This document shows, piece by piece, positions 15,522 to 22,821 of a stretch of DNA of 22,821 bases (its first letter is position 1; the number at the start of each line of letters is the position of its first letter). The DNA lies in the NCBI GenBank assembly GCA_047629195.1, contig JBLHWY010000103.1, positions 1 to 22,821 on the forward strand, given 5' to 3'. Position numbers and translations under genes: made by a program. This DNA is from UBA4582 sp047629195 (lineage in GTDB: Bacteria; Pseudomonadota; Gammaproteobacteria; Pseudomonadales; Azotimanducaceae). Below the pieces are notes generated by a model, which did no database searches, was not told the DNA's origin, and saw nothing but the letters and a program-made list of their open reading frames with translations.

Positions 15522-16106
15522 ATGTCAAAGAAACTGCCAGGAATAATACTGGCGACTGCGCTAAGTATGACGTTCGCAGTTCCATCAGAAGCAGGCCCAA
15601 GGAATAATCGGGCTAAGCCACATAAAACGCTCAAGGTTCTAACTAAAGTGCATCACCGAGTTGTTTATAGGGGCAAACCTTACTTCTATGGCGGTGGCCG
15701 TTTCTACCGACACAGCGATGGCGTGTACCTCGCTATCACAGCGCCGATCGGAGCCATTGTTCCAGCGCTACCTGGTGGTTACGTGACCTTCGGAATCGGG
15801 TCAAGCCGGTACTACTACAATAACGGTATTTATTACAGACCCACGCCCTCCGGCTACATTGTCATCAAAGAACCCGCTGAAGCCGAAACAGTGCTGACGA
15901 GCGTGGGCTCCGACAAGCTAATTATCTATCCAGCTGCTGGTCAGAACGTCGAGCAGAAGAGTCAGGACAAATACGAGTGCTACGAGTGGGCAAGTTTAGA
16001 GACGCTTTTCGATCCAACTAATCCGGATTCAGACCCGCTACTGCGAGTCGATTACCAACGAGCGATGGGTGCGTGCCTTGAAGCTCGTCAATACATTGTA
16101 AAATAG
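15522..16106 (+). CDS. DUF6515-like secreted protein
   Basis: A 194-residue exported protein. The N-terminus has a signal peptide (GIILATALSMTFAVPSEA, cleavage near residue 24). The middle is Tyr/Gly-rich: KPYFYGGGRFYRHSDGVYLA (52-71), IGAIVPALPGGYVTFGIG and RYYYNNGIYYRPTPSGYIVI, the alternating strand pattern of the DUF6515 family. The C-terminus has the DKYECYEWA stretch with a conserved Cys, and a further Cys in MGACLEARQY that could form a disulfide. The family is periplasmic with no known activity. The next gene follows 12 bp later, and its AGGAG overlaps this gene's TAG stop, so the two form an operon. Confidence 0.75.
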   Translation: MSKKLPGIILATALSMTFAVPSEAGPRNNRAKPHKTLKVLTKVHHRVVYRGKPYFYGGGRFYRHSDGVYLAITAPIGAIVPALPGGYVTFGIGSSRYYYNNGIYYRPTPSGYIVIKEPAEAETVLTSVGSDKLIIYPAAGQNVEQKSQDKYECYEWASLETLFDPTNPDSDPLLRVDYQRAMGACLEARQYIVK

Positions 16107-16118
16107 GAGTTCACCATA

Positions 16119-16397
16119 ATGACCAATAGATCAATTAGATTGGCGAAGCACATGGTTGCCGCCACCATACTAGCAGCACTTGTGCATCCAGCTATTGCCG
16201 AAGAACCGGGAGAGCAACCAACTATGACTGAAGAAACGGTCCTCGGTTCAGAGGGTGCCAAAGCTAAGGCCGAACGAACCGGCAAGCGAGCAAAAAACAG
16301 GAAACCAGGCAACCGCCAAGCTGGAGGGGAGAGAAAAGCTAAACGTGACGGATCGCGTAGGGGAGAACGCCGTAAGCGAGGCGAAGCACAAGGCTAG
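16119..16397 (+). CDS. Small, very basic secreted protein
   Basis: A 92-residue protein with a signal peptide (HMVAATILAALVHPAIA, cleavage near residue 27), then a short acidic stretch and a tail made almost only of Lys, Arg, Gly and Glu (from about residue 46, ending RRKRGEAQG). AGGAG at 16105-16109 gives 9-nt spacing to ATG 16119. The basic low-complexity tail should be disordered and could bind the envelope, nucleic acid or the acidic surface of another protein. It is in one transcript with the DUF6515-like gene. No family is recognised. Confidence 0.65.
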   Translation: MTNRSIRLAKHMVAATILAALVHPAIAEEPGEQPTMTEETVLGSEGAKAKAERTGKRAKNRKPGNRQAGGERKAKRDGSRRGERRKRGEAQG

Positions 16398-16424
16398 AAC
16401 GTATCACCTCAGCTACGGGGCGTG

Positions 16425-16444
16425 GGCTGATATGTACATCAGCC
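16425..16444 (+). terminator. Stem-loop after the secreted operon
   Basis: GGCTGAT-ATGTAC-ATCAGCC makes a perfect 7-bp stem with a 6-nt loop, 28 bp after the stop. It has no T-run, so it is only a candidate terminator. Confidence 0.4.
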
Positions 16445-16599
16445 TGCAGCTCCTCTGCTTAACTTCTTACGGGCATCTGGCCAATAACTGCAACGCATTC
16501 GGGTCATTTGATTGAACTACTTATTACTGGTTTCGCGAATAGAGGATATCTAGACATAAGTTTCGAATCACCTCACTCGACCCACATCATTCTGAAATC

Positions 16600-17967
16600 C
16601 TATTCAGAGTACAAATTGAAAAGAGGATTGAGATCATCACCCGGCAGGATCAAGGCAGGCCCACCACCCCCTATTTGATCTGTGAAATAAAGTCGGTACA
16701 AACCACCGCTTTGCATGTTGATTCGAAAAGGACCCGCTTGAATGTCATCCGTTCCCACAGCTGTGGTGTAAATGTCATAGCTATCGGGCAAAATTGGTGT
16801 CCTAGTGCTGCTTCCGAACACCAATGAAAGAGGCAGGCTGTTGATCAACTCAGTACCGATTGGCACCACACGACCTTCGACATTTCCAAAGGAAATGGAA
16901 TAAGGGCTTAAGACTAATGAGGCTCGATCGCTGATACGCCTGTAGTCTTCGGTTGTGGTAACGAGTCTGAGATTTTCAATCGTTCCGATGAGTGAAACTG
17001 TGTGGTAAGTACCAGGCTCGATAGTGATAGAAGACTCAACTAAAACATCCTCTGGATCTGAAGCCGTGGTAACAATAATCTTCTTTAAGCCATTATCACC
17101 GTTTTGAAACTCCGTCACAGATTGAAAATTCAATGAGCTAACGACGAGATTACCATCGAGGTAGTAGTCCACACTTTCTTCATCGGCGACCATCTGGCTG
17201 AATCGAACAGCACCGCTCTGCTCTTCTTCAAATATTACGGTGCCAAACTGGGTTACAGGCAATACATTCAACGAATTTTGACCTGGACCGAATCCATCAT
17301 AAAGGACCAAGAGGAGGTTTTTTTCAAACTCAACACTAAATAGCCCTCAGTCCCATACTACGGTTGTCGAATTGGGCTCAACGATCCTTAATCGGTAATC
17401 AGACGCTGGCACCAATGACAGGGTTTGTGATGATTCATATTGACTGAGTAACGCAATCGGTTCACTTAAAGGTTCGTTGCCCTGGGTAATATAGAAATCA
17501 TAAGAGCTAAAGGCAGAAGAAGCGCTGTGCGCAATAACCACACTGACGTCCAGATCATTTATCTCAGTCGGTTCATCGATGATAACGATCTGAGGTTTGG
17601 CGAGCGTACCGGTGATGATAACTGTTACAGTGTGGCCAACATCGACATTTACACTGATCGTCGATACTTCTTTCACATTCACTCCATCGAAGTAACTAAA
17701 TGCTATATCGGAAGCGATTTGAGGCCTGACTAGTTGGTCCGGAGTTACATCACCGAAATTGAACCCACTAAACTGCTGACCCTCAAACTGGACGTTGAAT
17801 TCTGGTCCCTCAGACAATGAGTGAACAAACCGGAGATAGCCTGTTGGCACGACGAGGGCATTCTGATCGAACCCTTCGTCGGTACCGCAGCCAGTCAACA
17901 GATATACCGCGCAGATAGCAATGAATTTACATAAAGAAATGAAACTTCCTTTATCAGACATCTTCAC
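16600..17967 (-). pseudogene. DUF4397-domain lipoprotein split by one in-frame TGA
   Basis: Two frames, 17967-17347 and 17346-16600, lie in the same phase and are separated only by a TGA at 17347-17349. Joined they give about 455 residues. The N-terminus is a lipoprotein signal ending LLTGC (Cys near residue 27). The first domain begins VPTGYLRFVHSLSEGPEFNV and has VGHTVTVIITGTLAKPQIVI; the second half has GAVRFSQMVADEESVDYYL and EPGTYHTVSLIGTIENLRLV, both matching the DUF4397 pattern. At the break the reading is TTVVWD-stop-GLFSVEFEKN, so homology continues directly through. GTG 17967 overlaps the upstream gene's stop (GTGA), and a second start ATG lies at 17961. The DUF4397 family is extracytoplasmic with no assigned function. 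Confidence 0.7.
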
Positions 17968-19279
17968 GGCCGCGGCTGACTTTCGATGACAATTTCAAAC
18001 GGCTGACCGCCGCCTGACGATTCAGTTGCAGTAATCAGCAACGTGCTCACGTCCTGTAGCAATATTGGAACAGGATCTGCTAATAACTCGGTACTTCCTT
18101 CCTTCGTTACTACCAAAATAGATTCCGCGGCAGGTACCTCCGTAGCCGCGCTGGACATAAACTCTGCCGACAGAATCGGTGTCGAATCCTCGAGGGAGTT
18201 TCCCGACTGAAGCACATAGAGATTAAGCCCGACATCCAGTTCCTCACCGAGGTCATTAACATCGGTGAGTCTTGCAGCATTGATGAACTTAATCCTTGAA
18301 AATGTTGCGAGCGGACTTTGATTTGTTGCGTCAGGTGCGAAGAAACATCACTAGTTGTAAACGAACCGCCAAACACCAATGTATAAAACATCTCACCCTC
18401 CAGGCTAACCACTGTCACGAAAGGCGCTTCTTCGGGTGCTTCCGACCGTCGAACCAATATGTCCTGGAAAATCGAATCATCGATTGATTCCTGATAGTCA
18501 GTTGTCTGCTGAAATGCAAGGGTTGTGAGGCTGATCAAATCGCCAGAGAATGAGTCGCGGACCTCTATGTCGACATCGCCATCACTGACCGCGTTAACAA
18601 ACCGGAGCTTGGGCTTTTGCGCAAGATTAGTAAAAGCTTGAACAAAACCGGTTTCGAAGACGACAAAGAGACCCACCGTCGGAGGGTTCGTTGCCAGCGT
18701 GTCAGTAATGATTAAGGAAACTCTTGTACCACCAGCGAAACTAACACTGTCCACATTGTAAACGGGGATTTCGCCCACAGAACCCTGCAGCGATATCTCA
18801 TGGCTGGTTTCAGTAGATACCCGAAATGGCGTGCCTGGCATTTGCGTCGAAAGGTCCAATGACGAATTTGAACCACTTGCGTCGTTTGCTGCAACAATGA
18901 GTTCTATTCCACCTTGTGAACCGAGATAAATTGGGTGCAGTTCCGCCTCTTCCGTCGAATCGTCGACATCACCATAGGTTTTTTCGAAGACAACAAGCTC
19001 TGGCGCTTCATAGGTGCCAGTTAGCACCACCGTATAAACCGTTCCTACCGAAAAATCTAGCATCGTGTCAGGGACTAGCACGGTGGTGTCACCCGTGTCG
19101 GGATCGACATCTGTGACAGTTATGGTGACCACTCCCGGATCGATGGTGCGCAGACTTGTTGCGTCCTGCTGCCCCAATGCAGCGCTATCCTCAATGTCGT
19201 CTTCATCATCATCGTTGTCGCCGTCATTCGAACATCCACCGAGCAACGCAAGCATCAGCACAGCAAATAATTTCATCAC
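17964..19279 (-). pseudogene. DUF4397-domain lipoprotein with a frameshift
   Basis: The N-terminus (GTG 19279 or ATG 19276) is MKLFAVLMLALLGGC, a clear lipobox, followed by an Asp-rich linker (NDGDNDDDEDD). DUF4397-like segments include VGTVYTVVLTGTYEAPELVV, GGTRVSLIITDTLA, KPKLRFVNAVSDGDVDIEV and GEMFYTLVFGGSF. Near 18310-18340 the frame changes: the first frame turns into non-protein-like Ser/Arg-rich sequence, while the other frame takes up with PLATFSRIKFINAARLTD and continues through LSAEFMSSAATEVPA to a stop at 17964-17966. One single-base indel would restore about 438 residues. It is the first gene of a pair with the neighbouring DUF4397 gene. Confidence 0.7.
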
Positions 19280-20177
19280 CGAATCTGGCAGGATTGGTGT
19301 TCAAGATGTGTTTGTTGTTAAACGTGTTAGATTTCTTATTTTTGTGATCATTATTTCCTACTTAGAAGTGCAAAAGTGTGTTTTTTTTGATGAAAATAGA
19401 CAGGCACAAAGGTGCCGTTGGCGGAGAAATAGCCAATGCCTTATTCATTGAAATCTTAAAATTTTGTATTCGTTAGCGTGAGACCATTACATGGTTTTCA
19501 AGTTAAAAAGTGATTATCCTCAGTCATACGCACAGACGAGATTTTCCCGTCGGAGAAACCTGAACCGAAACTTAACCTCACTAAAAATTTTGAACATTAG
19601 TTGCTAACTGGATCACAGAGCCGGGGAAATATCTAAGGCGAACGCACCGATTTTGTTTAGTTGTGTGTTTGATGATTACCGAACAACGAGAGCCAAATTT
19701 CGAGAACCCTACGATGAATGATCGGATAAACCGGCGCAATATTTGTGTTGTGTAATAGCGCTGAAAATTGGAGGAAGTAGTATTGAGATTTCGTTGTTAG
19801 CTGGGCTGACATATACTACATTTGCCTAGTCTGGTATCTAAACTAGAGGAATGGTCCATGCAAAATGCATAGCGGTTCGCTCAAAGTCTGCTTCTTGCGG
19901 ATTGCCATCGTTCAGCATTGAACATAACATCCGTTCTCCGCAGTCCGTTTGGACTTACGCTTCTGGCCGCTAGCTAACTGCTGATCAATATTTGTTCGCT
20001 TTTACGATGTCCAACGCAAGACACCTTGGTGTTTTTGTTAACAGCACTTCAGGGTGAAAGTATTGGTTGATTGCTTTTACTCGGTCAGGGGTTCGTTCAT
20101 GATCAAATATTGAACAGTCATTTATTGAAACAGATCAATCTACTGTGTGTTTATTTTACAAGGAGGTGCAAGAGAAG
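19280..20177. other. Long divergent intergenic region, no gene supported
   Basis: About 900 bp between the minus-strand DUF4397 pair and the plus-strand small genes. It must hold both promoters. It is AT-rich near 19320-19400 and around 20100-20160. A plus-strand frame at 19065-19451 is a shadow of the lipoprotein gene. I see no RNA gene, large repeat or remnant protein. Confidence 0.4.
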
Positions 20178-20327
20178 ATGTTTTTAGCGCTCCTGCAAGC
20201 ATTAGCGCTAATATGCTTACACGGGAAAATGAAATATCTTGAGCTCACTAAGGCAGGAAATATGGATGCAGAAGTCTTTAGATTACTGCGACATATATCC
20301 TCAGCTGAGAGTTTAATTGATTCTTAG
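20178..20327 (+). CDS. Small protein with hydrophobic N-terminus
   Basis: A 49-residue frame. The strong Shine-Dalgarno AAGGAGG at 20160-20166 favours ATG 20178 over the upstream GTG at 20145. The N-terminus MFLALLQALALICLHG is hydrophobic; the rest (YLELTKAGNMDAEVFRLLRH) is a charged helix. Its stop is 7 bp before the ATG of the next gene, so they are probably translated together. No family is recognised. Confidence 0.5.
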   Translation: MFLALLQALALICLHGKMKYLELTKAGNMDAEVFRLLRHISSAESLIDS

Positions 20328-20334
20328 TGTACAA

Positions 20335-20763
20335 ATGGAAGAGCTGAAAAGTGATAAGTTCAAAATAGCAGAAGCAATGATTGTTGAACGTCTATATCAT
20401 AAGTACGACGTCAGCAGGTACGATCCGAAATTAGCAGTAGAATATTTGGAAGCCTTTCTTCATATACGCTCGCTAGATATTCATTCAGTCGTCATTTTGC
20501 CTCAAATTGCCGATTGTGCCTGGCATGAACTAATTCTCGACACGAAGCGCTACCGAGAGCTTTGTCTCGAGTTGTTTGAGGGGCAATTGGCGCACGTTGC
20601 TGCGGATTTTAACTTTTTAACAAGAGACTATGGGTCTGAAAAAGAGAGTAAATTTGAAGAGCTCAATCCAACAGTATTGTTAAGCCAATCGAAGTTTAAT
20701 GAAAAAGGACTTCGAGCTGCGGCCCAAGTCCGGCAAATCTCACCCGCAGTACAAGCACGGTAG
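20335..20763 (+). CDS. DUF1399/GRDP-like domain protein
   Basis: About 142 residues from ATG 20335; a TTG at 20317 would extend it by six and overlap the previous gene. The central stretch QIADCAWHELILDTKRYREL resembles the WH..ILDT..Y motif of the DUF1399/glycine-rich-domain-protein family, whose members are mostly of unknown function. Upstream is an amphipathic helix, EAMIVERLYHKYDVSRYDPK. After an A-run at 20701-20706 the protein ends 19 codons later (AAAQVRQISPAVQAR), but the neighbouring frame reads on as KDFELRPKSGKSHPQYKHGR to 21079, so a frameshift at this run is possible. The role is unknown. Confidence 0.55.
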   Translation: MEELKSDKFKIAEAMIVERLYHKYDVSRYDPKLAVEYLEAFLHIRSLDIHSVVILPQIADCAWHELILDTKRYRELCLELFEGQLAHVAADFNFLTRDYGSEKESKFEELNPTVLLSQSKFNEKGLRAAAQVRQISPAVQAR

Positions 20764-21099
20764 GCGCACCAACAAGGCTATTGAAGTTTGCCGACAAAAG
20801 CCCATAGAACTTAATGAATTGGAAGATTCAGGTAGAGCTGCGGGTGTTATATCAGGGGAGAGGGTAAGGGGGCGGAGACCGAAGAAGGTGATGTTGTGCT
20901 GGGGATTAGTTATCTATTGCCAAGTTAAGTTGTGGGTTTTGTCTAATATTCAAAAACACTTATTTCTTGTCATCAACTGTTCTATCAGCCTCTTCCAAAT
21001 ATTCTTTACGATAGCCCAGCCTTCGCATTTAACATCGCTTTGGCGTAATCGAGCACATGGAAAAAGCCTGCGACTCTAAAACTTTGCTCTCTGGACCGA
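20764..21099. other. Gap, possibly the frameshifted tail of the preceding gene
   Basis: An open plus-strand frame spans 20699-21079 and includes a basic stretch (RRTNKAIEVCRQKPIELNEL), but from about 20900 it no longer looks like protein. No other feature is visible. Confidence 0.3.
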
Positions 21100-21128
21100 T
21101 TGACCAAACGGTCAACTATCGTTAGGAT
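21100..21128 (+). promoter_or_regulatory. Candidate sigma-70 promoter overlapped by a dyad operator
   Basis: TTGACC (21100-21105) and TAGGAT (21123-21128) are separated by 17 bp, in good and fair agreement with -35 and -10 consensus. The -35 box is the left arm of TTGACC-AAAC-GGTCAA (21100-21115), a dyad of the type bound by TetR-family repressors. It lies about 80 bp upstream of the start of the haem-domain secreted protein. Confidence 0.45.
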
Positions 21129-21209
21129 TTCACAACCTATATTCGCGGATATGTTAAACAATAGTTTTGTGGTGTAACATTTCAGCACTATCACGAGGTA
21201 GTTTATCTA

Positions 21210-22821
21210 TTGAGGTCATGTACTAGTAGCTTACTAAAAACTCTCTTGCTGGTAGCTGTCCTGGCGTCACAACAAGCTTGGGCCGTCCGCCTGTCTCCAC
21301 AATCTGGAGAGATCGCGCTGCCCGTTATCGGTGCATCTCTGGCGTCCAGCGCGGGCTCAGCCATCATCCCAGCCACTGCTACTGCGATCGCCGTCAATGT
21401 GACCGTTGTCACTCCCGCTACATCCGGCTTTGTCACCGTTTATCCTTGCGGCGTCCCCCGACCACTCGCTTCAAACTTGAATTTTGTTGCTGGCGATGTT
21501 GTACCAAATGGCGTTATCGCATCCATCGGTTCTAACGGCGCAGTCTGCTTTTACTCATCCGGTGAGACTGATCTGGTGGTTGATATTGCCGGTTGGTTTG
21601 AAGGTGCGGCTTATGTCGGTGCCACACCAACTCGTTTAGTGGATACTCGAGATGGTACTGGTGGCACTATTGGTAGGATCGGTCCAAGTACCCCCCTGAC
21701 CATCCCGGTCGCCAATTTGGCCGTTAACGATGCAGCCGGTAGTTCCACCACGTTACCTGCCAATGTTGCTGCCGTGGCACTCAACGTAACGGCCGTACAA
21801 CCCTCTGCTTCTGGTTTTATTACTGTTTGGCCCTGCGGGGAACGACCGCTCGCATCCAATCTAAACTACGTGGCTGGCGATATTATTCCGAATGGCGTTA
21901 TCGCACCCGTCAGCGCTAATGGTGAAGTTTGTCTTTACTCTCTCGCGGAGACCCATGTCATCGTTGATTTGGCAGGTTGGTTTCCGGGAGAAGCATTCGT
22001 CGGATCAACACCCGATAGGCAATTGGATTCGCGTAGTGGGATTGGCGGACGCACGACCAAATTGGCACCACCCGATGAACAATCGGTACTCATATCAGGC
22101 ATTCAACTCGCGATCGACGGTCAGGCGACCTTAGTGCCATCTAGTGCCAGGGCTGCAGCGTTAAATGTCACGATCGTCAATCCGGAAGGTTCTGGGTTCG
22201 CCACCATATGGCCCTGCGGCATTACGCGTCCTAATGCCTCCAATCTGAATTTTACCGCTGGTCAGGTGGTCGCCAACAATGTGATCGCGTCGTTGGGTTC
22301 GAGCGGTGATATTTGTGTCTATACTAATGTCCCTGCAGATGTCATCGTCGACGCTTCTGGCTGGTTTAGCGGCGAGGTTTCTGATTCATTCGTCGGTGTT
22401 ACCCCAACCCGGGTGATTGATACGCGAATCAACTTGGGTCCAGCGCCAGGGGAGGAACCCGACACCGGTGACTCTGTTGGGGATGGTGGCGAAAGCCAAA
22501 CCGCAGAAGTGTTCTTCAATGAGAGCATCCATGATGACATTATTCAGTCGAGTTGTGTAATTTGTCATGTCCAGGGCGGCATCGCCGGTGCGACTCCGCT
22601 GCTCTATACCAATGTCGAATCGGATAACCTTGAGCTCATACGAACTTATATCGCCACTGATCCAGCAGCCGCCAATCGATACCTGGAAAAGACTCGCGGA
22701 GTGAATCACACGGGTGGCGCGGTACTAAGGTCAGACTCAACTGAATACCTGAATCTGATCACCTTCTTGAATCTACTCGGGGCGGAAACCACACCTTCCG
22801 TCCTATTGGGTGCCTTCTGGG
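21210..22821 (+). CDS. Secreted VDTR-repeat protein with c-type haem domain (3' partial)
   Basis: The frame is open from TTG 21210 to the window end (537 codons seen). GAGGTA at 21194-21199 serves as ribosome binding site. The signal peptide is SLLKTLLLVAVLASQQAWA, with cleavage near residue 25. Three repeats of about 125 residues follow directly, with YPCG (first repeat), WPCG (second and third), a second Cys in each, and VDTR, LDSR and IDTR ends. They align repeat by repeat with those at the left end of the window and end in the same LGPAPG-like stretch. After a short acidic linker comes a new domain with SSCVICHVQGG, a CxxCH haem-c site (Cys codons at 22554 and 22563, His at 22566), followed by NHTGGAVL and FLNLLGAE as in PSCyt1-type domains. 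This implies export and haem attachment in the periplasm. The C-terminal end and function lie outside the window. Confidence 0.88.
   Translation, partial: MRSCTSSLLKTLLLVAVLASQQAWAVRLSPQSGEIALPVIGASLASSAGSAIIPATATAIAVNVTVVTPATSGFVTVYPCGVPRPLASNLNFVAGDVVPNGVIASIGSNGAVCFYSSGETDLVVDIAGWFEGAAYVGATPTRLVDTRDGTGGTIGRIGPSTPLTIPVANLAVNDAAGSSTTLPANVAAVALNVTAVQPSASGFITVWPCGERPLASNLNYVAGDIIPNGVIAPVSANGEVCLYSLAETHVIVDLAGWFPGEAFVGSTPDRQLDSRSGIGGRTTKLAPPDEQSVLISGIQLAIDGQATLVPSSARAAALNVTIVNPEGSGFATIWPCGITRPNASNLNFTAGQVVANNVIASLGSSGDICVYTNVPADVIVDASGWFSGEVSDSFVGVTPTRVIDTRINLGPAPGEEPDTGDSVGDGGESQTAEVFFNESIHDDIIQSSCVICHVQGGIAGATPLLYTNVESDNLELIRTYIATDPAAANRYLEKTRGVNHTGGAVLRSDSTEYLNLITFLNLLGAETTPSVLLGAFW

Noticed and set aside
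16255..16515. An 86-codon frame inside and after the basic secreted protein
   Set aside because: It is a frame-shifted shadow with no start signal, while the other frame has a signal peptide and a good ribosome binding site.
17347..17349. TGA read as selenocysteine in the DUF4397 protein
   Set aside because: The family has no selenoprotein members that I know of, no selenocysteine insertion hairpin was evident after the codon, and the neighbouring gene is also broken.
1..22821. CRISPR array, integrase or phage structural genes
   Set aside because: No regularly spaced repeats with unique spacers, and no integrase, capsid, terminase or tail-like protein was found in any frame.

Overview
The window looks like chromosomal DNA from a free-living, probably marine, gammaproteobacterium. 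The best clues are an acyltransferase very close to Escherichia coli YihG and a metallopeptidase very close to YgjP. Large secreted proteins with calcium-binding thrombospondin type 3 repeats and two DUF4397 lipoproteins also fit a marine Proteobacterium. This placement is an inference from protein resemblance, not from a marker gene.

Layout, left to right. (1) Positions 3-2480 hold the 3' part of a large secreted protein: type 3 repeats, a duplicated beta-rich domain, a DUF5011-like Ig domain and three copies of a roughly 125-residue repeat ending in a VDTR-type motif. (2) Positions 3262-6162 hold two decayed IS4-family (DUF4372-type) transposase copies in opposite orientation around an intact site-2-protease-like (M50) gene. 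(3) Positions 6318-7410 hold a badly decayed minus-strand gene that includes a transmembrane helix and an RlpA-like double-psi barrel. (4) Positions 7816-8768 hold a pair of MaoC/hot-dog hydratase subunits resembling HadA/HadB. (5) A YgjP-like metallopeptidase (8995-9513) and a YihG-like acyltransferase (10200-11090) follow. (6) A tight minus-strand operon (13319 down to 11417) encodes a small ORF, a Tex30/KANL3-type alpha/beta hydrolase, an AlkB-like dioxygenase and a decayed membrane-protein gene. (7) Positions 13860-15521 are gene-poor and contain a degenerate tRNA-His-like sequence. (8) A secreted DUF6515 protein and a small basic secreted protein form an operon (15522-16397). (9) Two tandem minus-strand DUF4397 lipoprotein genes are each broken by one lesion. 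(10) A small two-gene unit (20178-20763) has a DUF1399/GRDP-like motif. (11) From 21210 to the window end runs a second VDTR-repeat protein, this time exported from its own signal peptide and fused to a domain with a c-type haem site (CxxCH).

Three themes stand out. The two window ends carry the same three-repeat VDTR module attached to different partner domains. A dispersed repeat of about 28-55 bp sits in at least five intergenic gaps between 3.8 and 10.0 kb, and nearly every gene module there is bounded by it. Frame lesions are common (DUF4397 genes, RlpA-like gene, transposases, membrane remnant) while large genes beside them are clean, which suggests real gene decay in an accessory region rather than uniform sequencing error. 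No CRISPR array, rRNA or complete mobile element was seen.
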